Part shown: piece by piece, positions 53,489 to 64,000 of the stretch
Layout of the letters: the number at the start of each line of letters is the position of its first letter
Position numbering within the stretch: the stretch's first letter is position 1
Assembly (NCBI GenBank): GCA_029168955.1
Contig: JAPDOI010000174.1
Location: 248,001-312,000, forward strand
Direction of reading: 5' to 3'
DNA from: Aplectana chamaeleonis
Taxonomy: Eukaryota; Nematoda; Chromadorea; Rhabditida; Cosmocercidae
DNA: 64,000 nucleotides
Position numbers and translations under genes: made by a program
Notes under the pieces: model-generated
What the model saw: only the letters and a program-made list of their open reading frames with translations
The model's database searches: none
Told to the model about the DNA's origin: nothing

Positions 53489-54032
53489 GGCAGTAGTCAC
53501 GATGAAAAACATTATCAAAAAATTTACAAAATTCAGCTTAGATCGAAAACAGCTTAAAAACTATGAAGGTAGCGCGATGAGAAACGGGCTAGAATCATGG
53601 TTATTAAGACCCTAAGTTTCCAGTTCGTGCACACGTGCACAGCGCCTCTCAAAAAGATCGCAGTCTCATGCCGAGCAGTCAAAAATCATCGACATACAGA
53701 GGAGGAAATAAATGCAAATTTACCTAATAAAAACAGTTGAACAATGAAAGCAAGCACTTCAGTCAATGTTTTTGACTAGATGAGTGATGTTCATTGATTG
53801 AAATTCATTTTCAAGCCAGCTGATATTTCTGATGTTGGAGATCATCGATGCCGATGTTGTGAAGTGGGCTCGTCTACCATCAAATGACAAGAAAGTTCAG
53901 GCTTGAAATTTGGCCCGAAACAGCGTTTTTTTTTTGCAATTTTTTCCCATAACTCCTACTACTCTAAACCCAGAAAAGGGTTTAGAGAGGAAAAGAAGAC
54001 AAGCATATCTAATCGCGACCACTGCCTTTAAG
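53484..54032. mobile_element. TTTAAAGGCAG MITE, subfamily 5, copy A
   Basis: Shares TTTAGA (53484-53489) with the previous MITE. Starts AGAGGCAGTAGTCACGATGA and ends AATCGCGACCACTGCCTTTAA. It matches 63534-64000 in reverse (CCCAGAAAAGGGTTTAGAGA, CATCAAATGACAAGAAAGTT). Confidence 0.72.
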
Positions 54033-54674
54033 AGACACCATTGTGATCAACGCGTGACTCTCTCCAAGACAAACATAAAATCTGGAAAATAATTTTCTGG
54101 GTCTTCCGTGCTTCTTAGGGAAAGGGATGAGAGAAAGATTTCCAGGAACGAGCACAGGACTTACTCAAAGTAAAGGTAGAGAACGTTCCTAAGAAAGCGG
54201 TTTTTTCTTCATCCAAGAACGGCCTAGTATTCTTCCCATCAGAGCAGGGCGTCTTATTCCGACGTCATCCTTTCACTGATCACTCATTGTCAGAAGTAGT
54301 TTGCAAGAGCCTAACGAGCCTAGCAGTCTGCTGTTCGCGGAAAGTCAGGGTTTGGGCATCATATTGTTAATTCCCTGTGATCCAGACACAAATTACATGC
54401 AGAAGAGCAGGTCGAACCCTGCACAATATGAAATGGCCACTCAAACAGTCGAGGGGTAGGACGTCGGAACAATAGCGTTACTACTCCAGGGCAAACATGA
54501 TATACATACCAGCGCTCGTTGTGAGCAGGAGCTGCTGGCAACGGCAGCATATCCTGCCAACGTATGCTGGCGTTCTACCCCTCGTTATCAACAGCCTGTA
54601 CTGCAAACGTAGAAAGAATTTGGACTGCCACCCTCTTGACCGGTGTTGGGTATGACATGATCCTTGTCACGGCC
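54033..54674. other. Mixed repeat fragments
   Basis: 54032-54100 resembles 18315-18390. 54440-54570 has ACAGTCGAGGGGTAG and GGCAGCATATCCTGCC, shared with 57735-57840. No gene. Confidence 0.4.
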
Positions 54675-54800
54675 AGCAGCAAAGAGGGCGACCTCGCCGC
54701 GGTCCGCAACAAGGACATCATCTTCGCCACGGTCCACAACGAGGGGGCTTCCCTCGCGATGGGCCATGGGGATGATCCCCCATTCACGACTGTATGCAAT
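54675..54800 (+). repeat. Degenerate 30-bp repeat, about 4 units (10-residue period)
   Basis: In the frame 54564-54848 the units read NKDIIFATVH, NEGASLAMGH and GDDPPFTTVC, preceded by KEGDLAAVR. Nucleotide identity between units is modest, whereas the peptide pattern is clear. The frame ends in the neighbouring TTAACCC element, so any gene here would be broken. Confidence 0.5.
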
Positions 54801-55322
54801 ATTGCGTCACCGTATACCGTGTCCCACGGGTGGGACACGCCAGCTTGAATAGCGTTCCACGGGTGATTGCTTTTTCTCTTTTCTCTTCATATTGTAGCTA
54901 GTAACGCTGAAGGAACATTATCACAGTTTGAGCTTCCAGCACGATCTCGTTTCAGAAGAACAATACTTCGAAACCGCAACACGGTCAATTAACTATACGT
55001 TGCAACTTTTCGAGAAGGATAAACAAGATTCAAACGACACAATTCTTCTTTTAAACATGGAAAGTAGCGATAGAACCAAAAAGAAATTATAAGGTACACA
55101 GGCGCTTTTTCTTTCACCTCAACTAACGGTATTTCTGAAAAGGTACAAATCCGATGTTGAGCTTGACCAATCGACGGACAACGAAGTTTGCATTCAAGTC
55201 TAGGGAGGGGGAGGGGGGGGGTGCTTTAATCATATGTAGGTTTGTAAAATCCTTCTCGTGGCGGAGAATTCGATTTTTGAAAAACGTGCCCCACAGGTAA
55301 GACACGTGGTCGTGAATGGGTT
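54788..55322. mobile_element. TTAACCC element, copy 2 (reverse)
   Basis: GTCCCACGGGTGGGAC near 54822 and GTGGTCGTGAATGGGTTAA at the right end (55305-55322). CATATGTAGGTTTGT and TCCTTCTCGTGGCGGAGAA match the complement of 38805-38840. Confidence 0.6.
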
Positions 55323-57360
55323 AACGTCCGGAAAGCGACACAAGGTCGCCTTCTCAGACCGGCCTCAAACGGCCAACTGCCCCCTCAGCGAGACTGGCCG
55401 CCTTATATACCCGCCCCCGTGGTAAAAGAGGATGCTGCAATTTCCATTAGTATCAGATAAATCAATGGAGAGTGTCAGCAGACACTAGGAGAGAAGGGCT
55501 GGCAATTTCACGCGTGCCAGGGTAGAGAAAGGGTTAGTACTCCAGCACAAGCAGCAGGGCCCGTAGCGAACCCCCCGCCGTCACCATCTAAAGATGGCAG
55601 CCAACCTCAGATACATGGTGCCTAGATGCCATCAAAAGCTGCCAACTCGGAGCGACCTATTACACAGCACGAACTTATTTGCAAAAATCTGGATTGCGAT
55701 AGTGTCGAACCACAACCACTGTGCGCGTTATCAGCGCGAAGTAACTGGGCCATGCACTCCTTGTGGATGAGGGCATCATTCACACTGATAGCGGTGCTCT
55801 GTGATGAAATGTAGTAGAACAAACTGAGGATCCTTCGAAATTTAGTCGTTTTAGTAGGCCTGCAGACCACTCCGTCCATCTTAGATCTATCACGAATCAA
55901 GCGCCACTCTTCTCTTCATTACACATTTTCAGCACCTTCACAAAAGCTAAGCTTCCGAAGTCCTATACATACACTTTTATATTGTTTTTCTTGTGCATTT
56001 CGAACATTTTTTCTGCGGCGTAGTGTTCGAGGTCCTTACAAACCTTTTCCAAACGTTGATTTTCGTGGGAAAAAGTCTAACTCCACACCGCCCAATATGT
56101 ACCTGAATTCCGACTACACCTTCTTTGCTAGCCAGTGTAAAATCATTCGCACTTGTCTCCTTAACCACTTGCCGGAAACTACAGAAAGTGAATCAGCCTT
56201 CCTCATCTCTAAACTCGGTGAATGTTCTATTTTTTTAACTTTTTTTAAAGATCACGAACTTCTCCTTGAGTGAATACCCGAACGAAAGAGGTATAAAGGA
56301 AACTTTCTCGTAATTTTGCTTAATTGAAAACGCATTTGTGTGTAACCAAACGTTTCGTTCCCTCAATATCATTCCACTCCAATAGAAAGGGTACTCTACT
56401 GTCATGCAAGTTTGCACATATTAAGGACTTTTTCACGGAAAATTGTGTTCGATGGTTTTTCGGAGAAAAAGAAGAGATTAAATTTACTTTTCATGGAAGT
56501 TTTCTGATCTCTGATATTTGATTTTTTTTAATTGTCTTAGAAAAAGCGTGACGGGATTTGTTCCCCTTCTGTTCGAGTTTTTCCTGTAGTCCTCTTTACC
56601 TTCTCATTTTCGCTAGCCTTCACTATTCCATTCATTCCTTCGCAGTCCCGCTGATTTGATGTTTTCAAGTTGATTTTTCACATATATTGCATGTGAGGAG
56701 TTGTACGTATTCTGTGAATGAGCTGGTTCTGTTTGCATATAAAGCGGGTTCTGTGAAGGAAAAAAAGTTTGTGGAAAAGTCCGATTTGTACGAAAAATAG
56801 GTGTAGAAAACAGTAAACGAAAAACGTGACTTGCTTCTTTCTCTGATCTTTTTTTTCCTTTCAACTAGCTAAAAAACTTTAGTAATTCAGAAATAATCTC
56901 AGTAAAGCAGAAAATGTTTCAAAAAAATGGCCAGCGTTCCAAGTAGAGCTCCAGGAAAACCTTTTTTTATTAAATTCGCAGATCGAGAATGAAACCCGCT
57001 GAATATGCTCACAGAACACAGAAAACAGAACACCTGACATGCATTTTCATAAAAAAAACCAACTTAATAACGCAAAAATAGCAAGAATATAATGAAAGAA
57101 TAGGGATGACTCAGATCGGCCGAAAATAAACAGTTGATGGGCGCGATTGATTAAATCCCACCCAAGAAGGCGGCCAACTATGTTTCCATTGACCGAATAC
57201 ACATTTCACGGTTTTTCAATGATGATAGGCTTCATAGAGTTTTTCCTCTCTATGTCATTTCATCTTTGAGTAGAGGCTATTGTTCCATTATCCAATTCAC
57301 AGGTAACTTGGCAAAATTTTGAATCAGTAGTTCAATAATCAAACTTTGGCTCAATTTCAG
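55323..57360. other. Unassigned; possible intron or flank of the 57.4-kb exon
   Basis: About 2 kb, GC-rich at first (55330-55620), then AT-rich from about 55980. No repeats were paired and no domain was found. It ends in the acceptor AATTTCAG at 57360. Confidence 0.35.
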
Positions 57361-57609
57361 TGCGGGTGGTCATATCCCTATGGAGACGGTCAAAAGAGAG
57401 CGTTGCCTCCCCAGTGCCGTCATCACCTCGGAACCCATGACCGAGATGGAAGCGGATGACTCTAGTGATTATCAGTGCTATTTCGCTCGCCGCCTCGCAC
57501 ATCACGCCGCCATCATGTACCTCAGCGCCTGCCTCACATCCATGGGTGGATCACGTACCGTTGGCAAATGGCTGCCTCCATTGTCACTATCTATGGCGGC
57601 CCGCGTACA
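57361..57609 (+). CDS. Candidate host internal exon, unknown protein
   Basis: A 249-bp open segment that starts directly after CAATTTCAG and ends at a consensus donor (ACA|GTAAGAT). It has 82 complete codons plus one leading and two trailing bases. C/G is favoured in third positions, against AT-rich flanks. The peptide includes HIPMETVKRERCLPSAVI, an acidic stretch MTEMEADDSSDY, then CYFARRLAHHAAIMYLSA and SMGGSRTVGKWLPPL. No family is recognised. Both splice signals and the composition change make it the best host-exon candidate in the window. Neighbouring exons are not identified. Confidence 0.45.
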
Positions 57610-57689
57610 GTAAGATAGGAAATCAATCACATTTCACCGCCTAGATGTGAGGCACCTGCTGGCGCCGCGGAGTCAGCGCTGAGTTCCCA

Positions 57690-57845
57690 ACAACAGGGGG
57701 GTTTGCTACGGGCCCAGGAGCTCCTGGTCGTTGGCAGCATATCCTGCTGTTACCAGCAGCTACAGCACGTGTGCTATTAATCCCTTTGTACCGGAGTGCA
57801 ACTCCTATTGTGCCGATGTACTACCCCTCGACTGTCTGAGCTCGT
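57690..57845. repeat. GGCAGCATATCCTGC / CCCCTCGACTGTC dispersed repeat
   Basis: TTGGCAGCATATCCTGCTGT and TACTACCCCTCGACTGTCTG match the complement or direct strand of 54440-54570. CCGGAGTGCAACTCCTATTG resembles 21790-21810. Confidence 0.5.
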
Positions 57846-58571
57846 TCACGCGGGGAGACCATTCTCAGTGAGTGTACGGATAGACTGCTGCTCATTGTAA
57901 TCTTACAGAAGACTAAACTTTTATCTTTTGAACTTGTCGGGCGTTATTCGACTGTTCGTTGCGCTATTATCTATGTCTAGCCATGCCGAAATACTGCATA
58001 TGAAGCCATATTCACATACATGTACAGGCTATATCTGTGTGATATCTGACGTCTACATGTAAGGGCGACGATTTACACTCATACAAAGGCGTCGTCACTT
58101 CTATGATAAGACCGGTTTTTGCTGCATCGCTGTTGTTTTCCGTTGCAGCCATTGAACATCCGCTGCTGCAGCGATTTTGTTCATAGTGCATAATCCCATG
58201 AATATTTGAGGCAAGACCACCAATCGGTGAAAGTAATGGCTAGTGGTCAACCACTGTTAATCGTTTTCCCAGCAATGATGCAGTAACACATAGGATCTGA
58301 CGTCCGCCACGCAGCGATGGCAGACGTCTACCACGGAGCGATCCCGATCAGAGCGCCTGTCAATCATGCCGGATGAAGAAGAAGCAGCTGTACTTCGCAC
58401 TACCGCAGCTACCAGCGGCAGTATGTATAAACCCAGCTACAGCCCTAAACGTCAACATAAGGACTGTCCCCTGCCCAGTGTTCAGTTGAGCTTATCAAAA
58501 ACATTTGAATGAACCTATTCTATCCTCGTTGTAAAGCCGAGGTCGACTGAGCTGGATGCCGAGCTCGCCCT
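57846..58571. other. Unassigned
   Basis: Nothing supported beyond short near-repeats (GCAGCGATGGCAGACGTC near 58315). Confidence 0.4.
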
Positions 58572-58877
58572 TTAAGGCGCTATTCATACTACTCAACGCC
58601 AGCGCGGCACCCGCGTGCCGCGCTGGCGTGGCGTTTGTGTATGAATACTTTCTACGCGCGTGACGCGCGTGCCTCGCTTGCGGAGACTATGAATACTCCA
58701 TCGGCGACGCCATGGCGGAGCGGTGAAGCTGGAATGAATGAGACGATCGATAAATAATATCAGTGGATGAAAACGCCAAGGCATTCCGGGTGGAAGTATG
58801 AATACTGCAGCGGCGACGCCATGGCGGAGCGTGACGCGCGTGCCGCGCTGGCGTTGAGTAGTGTGAATAACGCCTAA
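58572..58877. mobile_element. MITE, GCGCTATTCATACT family, copy 3
   Basis: TTAAGGCGCTATTCATACTA at left, TAGTGTGAATAACGCCTAA at right, TIR about 37 bp. The interior repeats GGCGACGCCATGGCGGAGCG twice. Confidence 0.78.
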
Positions 58878-58944
58878 TCAGAATGCAGCCGCATCCCCAG
58901 ACAGTCGCCAGTTTGCGCTCGACTGCCACATCAAGTGAATTTCT

Positions 58945-59015
58945 GGCTAAAGGCTCATTCACAGCTGGTCGCTTCGACTTCAAGCCGAAGAGACCAGCTA
59001 TGAATGAGCGTTTGC
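58945..59015. repeat. Hairpin with GCTGGTCGCTTCGA arm
   Basis: GGCTCATTCACAGCTGGTCG pairs imperfectly with AGACCAGCTATGAATGAGC. The same motif ends an element near 60709-60742, so this is a deletion derivative or solo end of that family. Confidence 0.5.
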
Positions 59016-59458
59016 CAACAATACTGTTGCGATCTGAAATCGCTCCGTGCCGCGACTTGCAATTGTTTCGTCCAGCGATTTCAAAATGCTCGAGCGGCCG
59101 TATTTTTGCGTGAAATAGACGGACAATTGCGAACCAAGCCACGGGAATGAAAAAAAGCTTTTTTCTTCTCGGCAATCCCACTTATTTTTGACATTGTTGC
59201 CTTTACGTTTTAGATAAAAGAGTTTTGAAGTTAAAAAAAATGGTTCCAAAAGAGGAAGGGATGGAATTTGCTTGAACAGCAGCATAAAACTAAAGCTAAA
59301 GTTACTAGTTGCTCGAAGCCGGCATGAAATGTAATTTTTGCGTAGCCTCATTACATTTTCTCATCTCTCTCATCTTAAATGTATGATAAATACTCGTTTT
59401 TCCCTTTCACAAGCCGTATGTTGTGCGAGTGAACTGCGACGTCTGCAATTTCGGGCCA

Positions 59459-59708
59459 CATACAGTTGACAGCAATGTTAAAAGGACATGGTGCGGTTGC
59501 GGACCCGCACTAAAACTACGGTAGAATCTGGCACTTCGCCAGATTTCGTCATCGATCGGCGCCGCAGTTGATATTCTTGTGAGCAGAGAGACGACGGTTG
59601 GCGGCGATCGATGACGAAATCTCGCAAAGTGCCAGATTCTACGGTAGTTTTAGTGCGAGCCCGCAACCACACCATGTCCTTTTATCATTGTGGTCAACTG
59701 TACGCAAG
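59459..59708. mobile_element. Palindromic MITE, 250 bp
   Basis: ACAGTTGACAGCAATGTTAA at left pairs with TTATCATTGTGGTCAACTGT at right, and AAAACTACGGTAGAATCTGG with CCAGATTCTACGGTAGTTTT further in. Arms are about 105 bp with a central 45 bp. The mirrored frames are not called. Confidence 0.8.
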
Positions 59709-60750
59709 GTTGTGACAAAAGATTGCGGAATAGTCGCTTCGACTAGACGAATCGCTGCCATCATGGAAGCGACGCGATTAGGTCATTGGTATACCTCCCT
59801 GTCGCTGCAGCGACAGGTTTCGACAACTATCACTCACCGTGTCGGGACCAGCACCGGCGCCGTGGCAGGGTCGGCCGTGGGATCAGTTTGAGTGCGCCCG
59901 TCGCGGGAACAGGTCGCTGAGGGGTGTTATAGTTTTTAGTGACGTAACCCTGGTATACTCCGTCGCCGCAGCGACGGCCCGTCTCGGTGCTACGCACAGC
60001 GACGGGCTGTCGCTGGCTCCCCTGGACTCCACAGATTCATCTATTTCACGCTGTTTTCTATGATTTTTGGCTAATCATTGACAATATAGACATCAAAAGA
60101 CATTATAGTTTTATACGTTTCGGATTAGTTTTTTACCTGCAGTTTTTTTTCAATTGGGTGTTTATGTGCTGTCATTATCCCATTCAATTACTTATAAATC
60201 ATTCTTTTTATTTATACATTTGTCTAGGCTGTCGAATGCATGGATTATATCCCAAGCCGACGTATTTTGCCTATTCTCGAGAATGGAAGATTACTAGCAT
60301 TTAAGAAACAGGGATGTTAAAACGACTAGAATGATAATCACATTGTGGCACAAAGTGAGAACAATTAGCAATGTCACGGGATCTTACATAGACTGTGATG
60401 GCATGACCGTAACCGATTTTTGTTTGTTCTGCAAATGCGCGTATGCGGAATTGTCAGTACGCAAAAGCGCGTGAAATTCAATGCAGCGACGACGACCGTC
60501 GCCGTGTGCGTCGCCGGCGACCGACTGTCGGTGAAGTATACCAATGGCCTTAGTCGAAGCGACCTAACAAAATCAAGCAGGTCGCTTCGACCAGCTATGA
60601 AATACCCCAGTCGCTCGGCGATCGCAACTGAAATTGCAAACTGTTCCAAACCGTCGCGATTCAGTGCAAGATCTGTTGGCGCGATGGGTTTTGTAACTGT
60701 TGGCAGTGCCGCGACTAGTCGAAGCGGCCTGCTATAAATGAGCCTTAAGG
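59709..60750. repeat. GC-rich CGCTTCGAC / GCGACGG repeats with AT-rich middle
   Basis: 59735-60015 and 60485-60740 are rich in AGTCGCTTCGAC, GTCGCTGCAGCGAC and CGTCGCCGCAGCGACG. The interval 60050-60380 is AT-rich and unassigned. Probably one or two decayed GC-rich TIR elements; borders are not resolved. Confidence 0.45.
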
Positions 60751-60754
60751 CCCC

Positions 60755-61115
60755 CGTTAGACTTCGTCGAAAAACCCGCTGAGTCCGACTGAGTCCGGTT
60801 GCCCCCCAGCGCCAACCAGTTCCTCTGCGAAACACGCACTTGATAGTGACGATTATCACCTCAGCTGTGAATCGGAACGTGTTTGGTGGCTGATTTTTCT
60901 TGTTTTCAACATGTCTTTGTCTTCAACTCGTAAACCATTTTTAAGAATCATCATTGGACAGGTGGGGTGAGGATGATTCCGGTTGGGACGCAGCGGTACT
61001 CAGTTGGACTCAGTCGGTGCATTGGCCCCGCCCTTGTACGCATGAGGACCATCAGTATCGACCGGGATGATTGCGGTGGGCATCAGACGGTCGCAGTCGG
61101 ACTCGGTGGGTTGAT
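60755..61115. mobile_element. Inverted-repeat element with GAGTCCGACTG ends
   Basis: AAAAACCCGCTGAGTCCGAC near 60769-60788 pairs with CAGTCGGACTCGGTGGGTTG near 61096-61115. The interior is unremarkable. Confidence 0.45.
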
Positions 61116-61699
61116 TTTTTTGCACCTGTCTCCCACAAATTCGGTGCGTATCGACCCGTTGGGACTCAGTAGATCCGCCGACTATGACGGACACCTAAGA
61201 GATACACACCACATCTGGACAGCGTGCTCTAGCACATTGTCCAGATCCAGTTCTCCGATTTCCGAAAATAATGAAACCCTTGCCGTTTGAAGCCCGGATT
61301 TCATTGCAGCTAGTCGCTGCGGCAGTGCGAGGGACAACTGCTCCTCTTTCATAGCGCATGACTGAAAAGCGCTCCATTTGTGATCGCTTTGTGGCAGACT
61401 TCCGCCATCCCTGCGTCGCGGCGGTCGAATTTTACGCTTTACTACATCACTGCTGTGGGAGCGATTTTCAACGGAAGCTGATCCTCGCTCCTTATTTCAG
61501 TGACATTAATCTCAAGCTTGGACTAGCTGCCCGATTAGATGAACATGTTCTATGTGGTAGTGATCGATGAAAAATCGGGTCAATCGATATTGGAGGTATA
61601 TTTTATTCGAAACTATTATTAGTAGTCTTGAAGGAAAGAACGGAGCAATATAGAGTAGAGAATTTCAAAGGACAAGAGATTTCATTGTCACAGCGAACA
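61116..61699. other. Unassigned
   Basis: The plus frame 61358-61570 (70 codons, including CDRFVADFRHPCVAAVEFYA) has no recognised domain. Nothing else is supported. Confidence 0.35.
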
Positions 61700-61862
61700 G
61701 CTCCACTGAAAATACGGGAGCGGAGTGAGAGTACAGGACTTCATTTATGTTCTTCTGATGCGCTTTAACCAATTTTTTCGACACTTCAACTTTACTCGGT
61801 GGCCAAGCAATCATTCTAGCAGATAATCTAAAAATTGAAGATCATTGTGAACACTGGCTTTA
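61700..61862. mobile_element. TTTAAAGGCAG MITE, subfamily 4, right half, copy B
   Basis: GGAGTGAGAGTACAGGACTT ... GATCATTGTGAACACTGGCTTTAA resembles 38555-38699. The left half is not recognised. Confidence 0.55.
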
Positions 61863-62689
61863 AGTGGAGCTTGATAAATGAAATTGTTCTCATCTTATGA
61901 AGAGGTAATAGTTGCAAGGAGAAAGGTATAATCCACATCGACCGAACCATCTGCTCAAGAATTCGAAACTTGAATCAAAGAAAATTAGTATTAGGGCCGT
62001 ATCCGTTTTCCAAAAGACGATCCCGGCCTCAACTTCGACTTCTAGAGTTCGTCAGTTCTGAAAGATCGGGAGTCTGATATTAGGCTAACTTCCTTCACAT
62101 GAAATGTATGCTAGAGACGCTCCATCTCGCAGGTTTGCCTGCAAATTTTGCGCTTTGTTATACGACTTAGCGTTTCGCAATAGATTGGCATTGAGAGGTC
62201 ACTGGCCAGAACAGCAATCCACACGTGGACACTTCACACCCACGATGAGTATCCTTCTTCTCTTTGCCTGTTTTCACGAGTGGAAGCTTCTCATCTTAAG
62301 AGAAATAGCCGAAGCTCTCGAGCTTTGTTCAAGGAGGACTCAAGACAATAGGTTTGCAGACTGAAACAAGAGAACAAAGTGCGTCACAGAACCAGCAGTT
62401 TTCGTCCAATACGTGGAAAACGTGGGTGAATTCAGAGAGAGGTCCCTCAATATCACCCTACAGCGGTTTCTTTGTAACAGTATAACTTATTATCGAAAGT
62501 ATGTAATCCTAAAGAAGTCCCAAATTAGTTCGAACATCAATGAGAAAGTTACAAAGATGAATGCACTTGCAGAGTTGAAGAAAGAGTTTTCAGCAAATAG
62601 TTCATATGATTGGCAATTACAAGCGAATTAGGTTCTCAGCTGCGTTCGGATCCCCTGGGATACCCTGGATGTAAGTCTTAGGAGTTCCC
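61863..62689. other. Unassigned
   Basis: No recognised gene. The frames 62104-62364 and 62413-62631 lack domains, and their start contexts are not informative. Confidence 0.35.
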
Positions 62690-62697
62690 TGACAGGA

Positions 62698-63252
62698 TCA
62701 GAGATGGAAGGTGGAGAACTGAAGAGCGCGCGGTTGTGGTTGAGCCCGCAGTCTACGGTAACAGAAAAAGGCGGTTGTGCAGTTGCGTATTTCAACTAAG
62801 CATACTCGGGGTTGCGCCATAATCGACGGCGAAGTTATACTTTCTCCTGAATTTTGAAGAAAAAAAACGGAAACGTTGAGAAACGGTAAGCTTCCTACTC
62901 CCCCACCACACATTATCACTACACCTAGAGCCTTTATCATAGATGCACGCAGGAATAATAAGAAAAATGAAGAATTACGAAAAATGGGAATAACAGATAA
63001 ATTTGTTTTTCTTGTTATCCATGGTAAAGGCTTTAGGTATATCAATAATGGTTGGGTGTGGGGGAGAGCTCATCGTGTTCCAACGTTCCCGATGGTTTTC
63101 CTCAAAATTCAGGGGAACATTGCGACTTGCCGTCTATTTTGGCGCAACCTACGCAACCGCACAGTCGTCTTTTTCCGTTGCCGTAGACTGTTTGTAAAGC
63201 AGGATCATGGGTTCCCGTTCGATCTTTGTTCTCGCTATCATCATCTGAAAAG
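62698..63252. mobile_element. Palindromic element, about 555 bp
   Basis: Left 62698-62945 and right 63012-63252 are diverged inverted copies: GTCTACGGTAACAGAAAAAG against TTTTTCCGTTGCCGTAGAC, CTACTCCCCCACCACACATT against GGTTGGGTGTGGGGGAG, and TAGAGCCTTTATCATAGATG against CATGGTAAAGGCTTTAGG. The centre is near 62978. Frames on both strands are mirror by-products. Confidence 0.7.
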
Positions 63253-63533
63253 GTGGAAAATAATCGTACACGCATAAGTAATGCAAGCTTTTCCAATTTG
63301 CAGTTACGTGAGCCTCAATGAGCACCGGCCAATCCACTTGTGACGCGCATTTCTGAGTACACACGTAAAGAGTGCTTGAAACAAAGATATGTAATAAAAC
63401 GGGGGCTGCATAATGGCATAAGTGAGTATTTGAGTAGCGTCATCGGGTATTCTAAGGTTCAAATTTGTGACATCATGTCCACCGGAGAGCAGAAGAGAGG
63501 GAAATTCGAGAGCAAGTGGAAGAGTTTACTCCC

Positions 63534-64000
63534 TTAAAGGCAGTGGTCGCTATCAAATATGCTTTTCGTTTTTTTTTCTCTCTAAACCCTTTTCTGGGTC
63601 TCGAGTAGTAGGACCTATTAGAAAAAATCGCAAAAAAAATCACTGTTTCGGGCCATATTTGAAGCCTGAACTTTCTTTCTTGTCTTTTGATGGTGGAAGA
63701 GCCCACTCCACATCATCGGCACCGATGACCTTTTATATCAAGAACATCAGCTGGCTTGAAATTGAATTTCAATCAATGAACGTTACTCATCTAGTCAAAA
63801 ACATTGACTGGAGTGCTTTCTTTCATTGCTCAACTGTTTTTATAAGGTTAATTATCTAACTGTTTTGCTTTGCTACGGATTAGTATGATTTGGAAATGTA
63901 ACATTTGTGAGAAACTCGTTAAAAGAAGTGAAATGTCTCATGCTACTGATTTGGCATGGGAATAAACTCGAAAGAAGCACTAAAAACACAGTGAAATGAC
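63534..64000. mobile_element. TTTAAAGGCAG MITE, subfamily 5, copy B (cut by window end)
   Basis: Starts TTAAAGGCAGTGGTCGCTAT and follows 54032-53570 in reverse (TCTCTAAACCCTTTTCTGGG, CATCGGCACCGATG). The far terminus would be expected about 80 bp beyond the window. Confidence 0.68.

Noticed and set aside
54400..54460. B-box-like GGGTTCGACCTG with a nearby A-box-like sequence on the minus strand
   Set aside because: The A to B distance is too short for a tRNA or a typical SINE promoter, and no stems form.

Overview
The window is eukaryotic and looks like repeat-dense DNA from a rhabditid-type nematode. Three things point there: a BEL/Pao retrotransposon whose primer site matches tRNA-Gly(GCC), many palindromic elements ending in TTTAAA (the style of the C. 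elegans PALTTTAAA families), and a few exon-like islands with a TTTCAG acceptor and GTAAGA donor. The species cannot be fixed from sequence alone; a strongylid, Pristionchus-like or other clade V nematode would fit. There are no operons, rRNA genes, intact tRNAs or CRISPR arrays.

Layout. 0-3.9 kb: small MITEs and an AT-rich TTCGAA repeat. 3.88-16.66 kb: a giant fold-back (palindromic) element with arms of about 2.8 kb. A 6.33-kb BEL/Pao element (5709-12036) sits in its left arm, inside a small MITE that is still uninterrupted in the right arm. 16.7-29 kb: chains of MITEs that meet at shared TTTAAA sites, several near-perfect palindromes, a GC-rich cargo element (27067-27792) and a TTACATGTAA-rich element (27986-28811). 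30.76-33.99 kb: a minisatellite of about 154 units of 21 bp with a 985-bp higher-order repeat, open in three frames except at a few indels. 34-49 kb: more palindromes, including a 0.8-kb relative of the fold-back, a 1.2-kb palindrome, a TTAACCC-ended element and a 4.7-kb palindrome holding an exon-like module in three copies. 50-54 kb: at least four layers of nested insertion, with matching unoccupied sites at 18.2 kb and 28.3 kb. 54-64 kb: shorter repeats, one good candidate host exon (57361-57609) and palindromic MITEs up to the window end.

Coding content. The only protein-coding unit I recognise is the BEL/Pao gag-pol. It is defective: the reading frame breaks between protease and reverse transcriptase, again inside the reverse transcriptase, and most of RNase H is missing. 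Its 195-bp LTRs differ at only 4 sites, so it is a recent insertion that cannot act alone. No complete host gene is recognised; three exon-like islands are listed with low to moderate confidence. Most other open frames fall in repeats, often mirrored on the opposite strand of a palindrome, and are not treated as genes.
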